A DNA stretch of 64,000 bases from Anaerococcus urinomassiliensis (GTDB lineage: Bacteria; Bacillota; Clostridia; Tissierellales; Peptoniphilaceae). The notes below the pieces were generated by a model. That model was not told where the DNA came from and did no database searches. It was given only the letters and a program-made list of their open reading frames with translations. The translations under genes were made by a program, and so were the position numbers. The DNA lies in NCBI RefSeq assembly GCF_900128425.1, contig NZ_LT635782.1, positions 1,004,501-1,068,500 on the forward strand, in the 5' to 3' direction. Positions 58,556 to 64,000 of this stretch are shown here, in pieces (the first letter of the stretch is position 1; each line of letters opens with the position of its first letter).

Positions 58556-59238
58556 ATTAAGCCTCCCACAATAAGTCCAGCAACTGCGAAAACATAAACA
58601 AAATCAATTAGCTGTATCTTTACACTGATATATCTGGTCTTGGCAATTGGATTTTCTATTGCCTTTGTTTCTGCTGCTTTTGCAATGTCATCTGCAATGT
58701 TTGAAGATATAATTAGTAGTGGTACTGAAACATATTCAAGATATTTGATTGGGTTTTTAAAATTTATACCTCTTACTCTCATAGCCATTTTGATGTTTTT
58801 CTTCTCTTCTTTAAAAGATGGAAAGAACCTAAACATAACCGCAACAGGTATGGAAAGATTTTTTGAAATTTTAAGCTTATCCATTGATGAAATTATTGCA
58901 CCTACATCAGAGGTTTTTATCATGAAGCTTGCTGCCATAAATGGCAATAAAAACATTCTGAAGATAATAAATAAGCTTAAAAACATCTTAATTATTGGAT
59001 TTATATTAGATAGCACCATAAAATTAGGTAAAGCATATAATATTGCACATAAAAGTATCCATTTGAAAAGTGTTTTTTTGTATCCATTCAAATAAAATAA
59101 AATACCAATAATACAAGCAATTGCTAGCTCAAAACGGATGTTTAAGCTATGCACAACAGTTAAGCCTGTAAGAAATACGACTAATAACTTACTTATTGGG
59201 TTGAGATTAAAGGGAGAATTCGAAGAAAAGCTAGGCAT
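58549..59238 (-). CDS. ECF transporter component EcfT (CbiQ-like), cassette 2
   Basis: A 229-residue membrane protein: NPISKLLVVFLTGLTVVHSLNIRFELAIAC, MDKLKISKNLSIPVAVMFRFFPSFKEEKKNIKMAMRVRGINFKNP, with the cytosolic coupling helices (AMRVRGI) conserved. It lies between the fused ATPase and the S component as in cassette 1, with one-base overlap to the S gene. Confidence 0.88.
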   Translation of the reverse strand: MPSFSSNSPFNLNPISKLLVVFLTGLTVVHSLNIRFELAIACIIGILFYLNGYKKTLFKWILLCAILYALPNFMVLSNINPIIKMFLSLFIIFRMFLLPFMAASFMIKTSDVGAIISSMDKLKISKNLSIPVAVMFRFFPSFKEEKKNIKMAMRVRGINFKNPIKYLEYVSVPLLIISSNIADDIAKAAETKAIENPIAKTRYISVKIQLIDFVYVFAVAGLIVGGLIW

Positions 59239-59819
59239 TATACAATGCCTGCTTTTTCAAAGTGTTTTTTCAATAGAGCCTTTCCTATATATGCCCCAAT
59301 AATTCCTCCTAGGAAAGCACCTAAGGCTACTAAAGCCATGTGAGGATAAGTTATTAGATTTTCCAATGCATCAACATAATCTTTTCCCATCACCATAAAT
59401 AATTCAATATATTTTTCTTTAGCTAAAAGCATTTGCATTAATGATCCACAAATCCACGTACAAAATACTGCATAAGAAAGCATATTATATTTAAATGAAT
59501 TATAATTACCAATCTTTCTAATTAATTCTGCAACCATCATTACTATCAATGAAAATAATGGCAATACATAAGTATGTCCCATAGCAAACATCACAAGTGG
59601 TGATATCATGCCGAGAATAAATAGTGCCCATGGTTTTTGAACCTTAGTCATAAATAACATAACTACAGTCCCTGCGATTATTCCCAAAACTGTTGGGTAT
59701 ATTAAAAACAATATTGGGACCATACCCATCATACCAACACCAAACATCAAGGCGAAATAAATTACGGCAAAAACACCGATGCTTACTAAATCTTTTACTT
59801 TTAATTTTTTATTATCCAT
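59238..59819 (-). CDS. ECF S component, MptD/Trep_Strep family, cassette 2
   Basis: A 193-residue polytopic protein: KVKDLVSIGVFAVIYFALMFGVGMMG, YPTVLGIIAGTVVMLFMTKVQKPW, and a C-terminal LGAFLGGIIGAYIGKALLKKHFEKAGI. It has the same layout and closing motif as the cassette 1 S component (KHFKKFGI there), so the two are paralogues. It should bind the substrate for this importer. Confidence 0.85.
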   Translation of the reverse strand: MDNKKLKVKDLVSIGVFAVIYFALMFGVGMMGMVPILFLIYPTVLGIIAGTVVMLFMTKVQKPWALFILGMISPLVMFAMGHTYVLPLFSLIVMMVAELIRKIGNYNSFKYNMLSYAVFCTWICGSLMQMLLAKEKYIELFMVMGKDYVDALENLITYPHMALVALGAFLGGIIGAYIGKALLKKHFEKAGIV

Positions 59820-59828
59820 TTATTCCTC

Positions 59829-61550
59829 CTAATAAATAAATTCTTCTGCCATTTTTGTCTTTTCTATTAAATTTTTGTAAACTTTTGATTTTTGTAAAAG
59901 CTCTTCATGCTTACCTTCGCTTTCTACTTTTCCGTTTTCAAGAACCACTATCTTGTCAGCATTTTCTATGGATTTCATTCTGTGTGAAATGATAACAACA
60001 GTTTTATCTTTAACTAAATTATTTAAGGACTCTTGAATCTTTTTCTCGTTGTCAACGTCAAGGCTTGCTACTATCTCATCTAAAATCAATATCGGTGCAT
60101 CTTTTAAGAAGGCTCTGGCTATTGATAATCTTTGTCTTTCTCCTCCTGATAGTTCAGCTCCGTTCTCACCAATAACTGTATCGAAACCCTTATCCATCTT
60201 TTCTATAAAATCTGTACAGTTTGCAAGTTTTGCTGCTCTTTTAACCTCTTCGTCACTTGCATCTTGCTTACCAAGTCTAATATTTTCCATAACGCTTTGA
60301 TTAAAGAGAACCACATCTTGGAAAACTATTGAGACCTTATCAAAAAGAGATTCTGTTGATATTTCTTTTATATTTTTGCCATCGATTAGGATTTGTCCCT
60401 TGTCATAATCATAAAGTCTTGATATAAGTTTCAAGATAGTTGTTTTACCACATCCGCTTGCACCTACCAAAGCAGTAACCTCTCCCTGCTTAGCTTTAAA
60501 ACTTACACCATTTAAAACTTTTGCGTCTTTATTGTAAGCAAACTCAACATCTTTTAGATCAATATCAAATTTTTTTAAGCTATAGTCATCGCCTTCTTGT
60601 AAATCTTGATTTTGAATTTCTTTTAATCTTTCAATTTTTGGCGTTAAATAAAATATTTCCATCAAGCCCGCTTTAGATGCATCTAAAGCGTCTTTTATCT
60701 TCATAGCAGCTAGTAAATATCCTATAAGGTAGAGAGAATTTATCTCTTTATTAATAATTAGATTTACGCCGACAAATATCACAACAGCAAGAGATATAAA
60801 GCTAAATATTGAAGATATAGACAAAGTTAAAATTGTAGTTACTTCGTACTTTAAGTGTACTCTCTCACTATCTTCCATTTTTTTATATAAATCATCTTTA
60901 ATATCCTTCGATAAATTATATGCTTTAATCTCCATTTGCATTTCGATATTTTCTTGAAAGCTTTCTGAGTTTTTTCTTAAGACATCATAATGTCTATTCT
61001 GTCTATTAACCTGATATTTTTTAGATAAAGGTATAAATATAAAGCTTAAAATAGATGGAATAATTACAGCTAAACCCATCTTGACATTGCCCGCTAGCAT
61101 CATTACAGACATTAATGGGAAAAACAGTACCATGCCGCCCACCTTTGGTATTGCGTGGCTCATTGCATGCTCTATGCCTGCAATATCAGCCATGATTGTT
61201 TGTGAAATGTCGGAAATGTCATGTTTAGAAAAGTAAGATAGAGGTAATTTTGATAAATTCTCCGCTGTCCTTATTCTTAAATCTGCACTTTCTTGATAGG
61301 TTGTGTTATATAATTTATCGTATTCGATAGAAAGCAAAATATACATTGCTATCAAAGTCAAAACTGAGAATACTATATAAAAGCCATTGCTTTTGCCCAT
61401 ATTTTCCAAAACTTCCTGAGCAAAAATCATAAGTAATATGGCAGGAAGCATGTTTATACAATAAACGAAAAATGTAGCCAGTGTTGCTTTACTTAAATTT
61501 CTTGCTCCTTTATCTGTAAGAGCAAATCTTTTTTTATAAAACTCTTTCAT
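59829..61550 (-). CDS. ABC half-transporter (IrtB/YbtQ-like), cassette 2
   Basis: A 573-residue protein with six membrane helices and an ATPase domain: GASGCGKTT, LSGGERQRLSIARAFL and ILILDEIVASLDVDN. The Walker B segment reads DEIVAS where most have DEATAS. It is the partner of the gene upstream (17-bp overlap). The start is ATG 61550 (MKEFYKKRFALTDKGAR), with GGAGGG upstream; an earlier in-frame Met at 61574 has none. Confidence 0.85.
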   Translation of the reverse strand: MKEFYKKRFALTDKGARNLSKATLATFFVYCINMLPAILLMIFAQEVLENMGKSNGFYIVFSVLTLIAMYILLSIEYDKLYNTTYQESADLRIRTAENLSKLPLSYFSKHDISDISQTIMADIAGIEHAMSHAIPKVGGMVLFFPLMSVMMLAGNVKMGLAVIIPSILSFIFIPLSKKYQVNRQNRHYDVLRKNSESFQENIEMQMEIKAYNLSKDIKDDLYKKMEDSERVHLKYEVTTILTLSISSIFSFISLAVVIFVGVNLIINKEINSLYLIGYLLAAMKIKDALDASKAGLMEIFYLTPKIERLKEIQNQDLQEGDDYSLKKFDIDLKDVEFAYNKDAKVLNGVSFKAKQGEVTALVGASGCGKTTILKLISRLYDYDKGQILIDGKNIKEISTESLFDKVSIVFQDVVLFNQSVMENIRLGKQDASDEEVKRAAKLANCTDFIEKMDKGFDTVIGENGAELSGGERQRLSIARAFLKDAPILILDEIVASLDVDNEKKIQESLNNLVKDKTVVIISHRMKSIENADKIVVLENGKVESEGKHEELLQKSKVYKNLIEKTKMAEEFIY

Positions 61551-63288
61551 TTGAAACCCTCCATTCATTCGCACTGTTAAACATCTCTTGCAGGCTCTTA
61601 TACCTTGTATCTTTTGACATTAATTCTTTGTCAGACCCTCTTTCTATAATTTTTCCACTATCCATAACAATAATTTCATCAAGGTCTTTAATTGTAGATA
61701 GTCTGTGTGCAATCATGATAACTGTTTTATCCTTCATAAGATTTTTGAAAGCTTTTTGCAATTCAAACTCGTTATCTGGGTCAATAGATGCTGATGCTTC
61801 ATCCATAATAATAATTTTGGAATCCTTTAAAATTGCTCTAGCAATTGCAATTCTTTGTTTTTCTCCACCGGATAAATAAACACCTTTTGAGCCTATGATT
61901 GTATTTTCTCTTTCTGGGAATTTGTCTAATATTAAATCACATCCTGCTAATTTTAAGGCTCTCATAACGTCATCTTTCGTCGCATCTTTATTAGCTAAAG
62001 CAACATTATCATAAATGCTCTTCTTGAATAATTTTGAATCTTGAAAAACAAAGGAAACGGCTTTAATTAAGGCTTCATCAGAATATTCACTTATTGCTAT
62101 CCCGCCTATCTTTATGCTTCCTTCATTAACATTGTAAAAACCTGATATAAGTTTTGCTACTGTTGATTTGCCTGATCCAGATGAACCGACAAGTGCGTAG
62201 GACTTTCCTTCTTCTAAATTAAAGGATAAATTTTCAATGACAGCTTTATCATTATAAGCAAAGCTTACATTGTCAAAGTCTATATTATAGTTTTTAAAAT
62301 TATTGACATTACCATGCACTAATTTGTCTTTTTGCATATCTTCGTAAAGCGCCTCTAAAGTATCTACTGCATAATTCCCTTGAGAAATATACATGGAGTA
62401 CCACATTATTCTCGTGAATGAAACAAAGAGAACTCCTGATAAAAATATAATCATGATAAGCTCAAGTAAAATCACCTTTGCGCTACCTAAGCTTGTCATA
62501 AAATAAACTATAGGAATAATTAAAATTGCAATCAGTCCAAAAAATAACCATTGATATAAAACATAAGGCTTTTTACAAGATAGGGAATAATCATAAGCAT
62601 ACTTTGAGTAATCTTTTATCGCCTTATAAAAGCTTTTAAAAGACTCTACATTTGCTTTAAATATTTTTACAACTTGCATTCCTCTCACATACTCAACAGT
62701 TTCAGCACTTAGTTTAGATAGGGCCTCTTGGCATATCTTCATAAATTCTTGCTCGCCCATCATCGCCCCTAAAATTAAGCCGCCAATTATAGTAAGAGCA
62801 AGCAAAGTTATACCAACCCTTATACTTACTATAAAGCCAAGTACAAGGACAAGTACGGGTGTAACTATTGCCTGAGTGCTATCTGGAATCATGTGAGCTA
62901 CAACCTGATGAGTTTGTGCTGCATTATCATCTATGATCTTTCTTATCTGACCAGAGGGATTTAAGTCAAAGAACCTAAAACTTGCTTTCTCTAAGCCATC
63001 AATCCCCCTCTTTCTTAAATTTGTTTCAAGCCTAAATCCCAATATATGTGAAAACAGTCCTGAGACAAAATAAAATATCGCTCCACTTGTTAGTGTAATA
63101 ACAGATTTTAATGCTATGCTCTCTGCACCAGATAAATTTGAATTAATTATTAACCTATCTAAAAATTTGTAGATTAAGTAATATCCATATACCGTAAGCA
63201 CAGCAGATATAGCAGAAAAAACTATAGCTAAAACCCCAAGATATTTTTTATCCTGTACATAAGCAAATAGTTTTTTGTAAATCTTCAT
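61534..63288 (-). CDS. ABC half-transporter (IrtA/YbtP-like), cassette 2
   Basis: A 584-residue protein: MKIYKKLFAYVQDKKYLGVLAIVFSAI at the start, six helices, then GSSGSGKST, LSGGEKQRIAIARAIL and IIIMDEASASIDPDN. ATG 63288 is placed by AAAGGAGAT 7 nt upstream. The open frame reaches back to 63372, but that part contains the promoter and Fur-like box. It is the first gene of cassette 2. Confidence 0.85.
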   Translation of the reverse strand: MKIYKKLFAYVQDKKYLGVLAIVFSAISAVLTVYGYYLIYKFLDRLIINSNLSGAESIALKSVITLTSGAIFYFVSGLFSHILGFRLETNLRKRGIDGLEKASFRFFDLNPSGQIRKIIDDNAAQTHQVVAHMIPDSTQAIVTPVLVLVLGFIVSIRVGITLLALTIIGGLILGAMMGEQEFMKICQEALSKLSAETVEYVRGMQVVKIFKANVESFKSFYKAIKDYSKYAYDYSLSCKKPYVLYQWLFFGLIAILIIPIVYFMTSLGSAKVILLELIMIIFLSGVLFVSFTRIMWYSMYISQGNYAVDTLEALYEDMQKDKLVHGNVNNFKNYNIDFDNVSFAYNDKAVIENLSFNLEEGKSYALVGSSGSGKSTVAKLISGFYNVNEGSIKIGGIAISEYSDEALIKAVSFVFQDSKLFKKSIYDNVALANKDATKDDVMRALKLAGCDLILDKFPERENTIIGSKGVYLSGGEKQRIAIARAILKDSKIIIMDEASASIDPDNEFELQKAFKNLMKDKTVIMIAHRLSTIKDLDEIIVMDSGKIIERGSDKELMSKDTRYKSLQEMFNSANEWRVSNERVL

Positions 63289-63338
63289 AATCATATCTCC
63301 TTTCTTTGATATTCCTTTTAGATATAAATTTGCTTTAT

Positions 63339-63393
63339 TGATAATTACTATCATTGCTTTTCTATTATACATCTGTTATAATGACTAATACAA
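63339..63393 (-). promoter_or_regulatory. Cassette 2 promoter with Fur-box-like palindrome
   Basis: The minus strand has TTGTAT (63393-63388), 18 bp, TATAAT (63369-63364), giving a start near 63357. Just at or after it, 63339-63353 reads TGATAATTACTATCA, one mismatch from the 7-1-7 Fur box. A second TATAAT on the plus strand (63376-63381) could serve the divergent AraC gene. Confidence 0.62.
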
Positions 63394-63448
63394 TAGTTTT
63401 GAATTAATAAGGCTAATTGGAATATTGTCTAAAAGGGATAGGCGCATT

Positions 63449-64000
63449 ATGACATATTATGATTTTGTAAAAGAATATATGAAGGTAGATGAATGTAAAA
63501 ACAATAAGAAGTATTCAAGTGCAGGGCACACTTTTTGTTGGAAAAAAGAGGATTTAACCTATGCAGAAGGGCTTTATTGGTTTTATGAGGGAGATGGATT
63601 TATTATTGATATCCATAATTTTTATATCAGAGAAGAAATAATTCAAAATAATACTTATAGTATGGCAGATTATGTTTCAATATACACAAGCTACATTGTC
63701 AGCGCAAACGGCGAGAGATTTAGTCCTTATCAAACACTTACTGCAAACTCATTATGTACTTTTGACTTTGACAATATAAAAGACGATTTTGTTTTTTTAT
63801 TACACGAGAATTGTTGTTATCTTGCTGTTTCCATTGTTTTTAAAAAAGAGCTAATAGAAAAACATTTAGCATCTATTAACATTCATCCAGAATCATTTTA
63901 TTCAGCTTTACTTCAACCGAATCAAATAATTCTTACTAAATCCTTAGAAAAAGTAGCAATGGAAATTTTAAATTGTAAGATGGACCCTCCTGCTGCTGAT
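63449..64000 (+). CDS. AraC-type regulator of cassette 2, N-terminal part (runs off window)
   Basis: The frame is open from ATG 63449 to the window end: 184 residues, MTYYDFVKEYMKVDECKNNK... It has a cupin-like sensor region (GLYWFYEGDGFIIDIHNFYI, YIVSANGERFSPYQTL). The helix-turn-helix domain would lie beyond the window. The divergent position opposite a siderophore-type ABC pair is that of YbtA-like activators. AraC family is inferred from this N-terminal style and the context. AAAGGGATAGG precedes the start. Confidence 0.65.
   Translation, partial: MTYYDFVKEYMKVDECKNNKKYSSAGHTFCWKKEDLTYAEGLYWFYEGDGFIIDIHNFYIREEIIQNNTYSMADYVSIYTSYIVSANGERFSPYQTLTANSLCTFDFDNIKDDFVFLLHENCCYLAVSIVFKKELIEKHLASINIHPESFYSALLQPNQIILTKSLEKVAMEILNCKMDPPAAD

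Noticed and set aside
1..64000. CRISPR array
   Set aside because: No regularly spaced direct repeats of 24-40 bp with unique spacers and no cas genes were seen; the triple TGTCGTAA near the integrase is an att-type repeat.
41640..64000. Self-transmissible ICE
   Set aside because: Integrase, excisionase, MobC and relaxase are present but no VirB4-like ATPase, coupling protein or other T4SS gene is visible; mobilizable element is the safer call, with the right end unseen.

Overview
The window looks like a chromosome segment of a low-G+C, Gram-positive anaerobe (Clostridia/Tissierellia type; my best guess is a Peptoniphilaceae member such as Anaerococcus or Peptoniphilus). This rests on the AT-rich sequence, a complete clostridial-order rnf operon (rnfCDGEAB), the rnc-radical SAM-smc block, and strong Gram-positive ribosome-binding sites. 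The genus is inference.

Positions 1-15300, all minus strand, are core genes: rsmB (partial)-fmt-def, smc (apparently starting at an ATT codon), a radical SAM enzyme, rnc, acpP, plsX, rpmF and ackA. A compact type IV pilus/pseudopilin cluster follows (membrane platform, major pilin, prepilin peptidase, three prepilin-like proteins, one PilX-like protein), directly downstream of pyrH-frr and with no assembly ATPase.

Positions 15400-17150 hold a candidate Fst-like type I toxin-antitoxin locus (30-residue hydrophobic peptide with a convergent antisense RNA), a tRNA-His/tRNA-Leu pair behind a perfect consensus promoter, a tiny membrane peptide coupled to recX, and a GIY-YIG protein. Positions 17151-25231 are the cell-shape cluster (orphan MinD-like ATPase, very long PBP2, mreD, mreC, mreB, radC) and two membrane genes often found near Rnf. 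Positions 25338-30266 are the rnf operon. Then come a lytic transglycosylase, coaE, polA, a second tRNA-Leu followed by a GC-rich hairpin-filled tail, a PAP2 phosphatase, a CapA-like lipoprotein and a hotdog thioesterase.

Positions 37000-40000 hold an IS3-family element inserted in codon 11 of a DUF3100-type membrane protein gene, with a clear 6-bp target duplication. A degenerate piece of a related IS lies beyond the other end of that gene.

From about 41640 to the end is a mobile element of Tn916-like modular type: tyrosine integrase, excisionase, sigma factor, leader peptide/attenuator, MobC and MobP-type relaxase. It lies against a 3' fragment of metG. No conjugation (type IV secretion) genes are visible, so it looks mobilizable rather than self-transmissible. 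Its cargo is a Thoeris defence pair (thsA/thsB) behind an XRE regulator and a truncated DNA methyltransferase, and two paralogous six-gene cassettes: regulator, two ABC half-transporters, MptD-type ECF S component, EcfT and fused EcfA. One cassette has a TetR regulator and the other a divergent AraC-type regulator. Both promoters carry a 15-bp Fur-box-like palindrome, so I infer iron or siderophore uptake. The right end of the element is outside the window.
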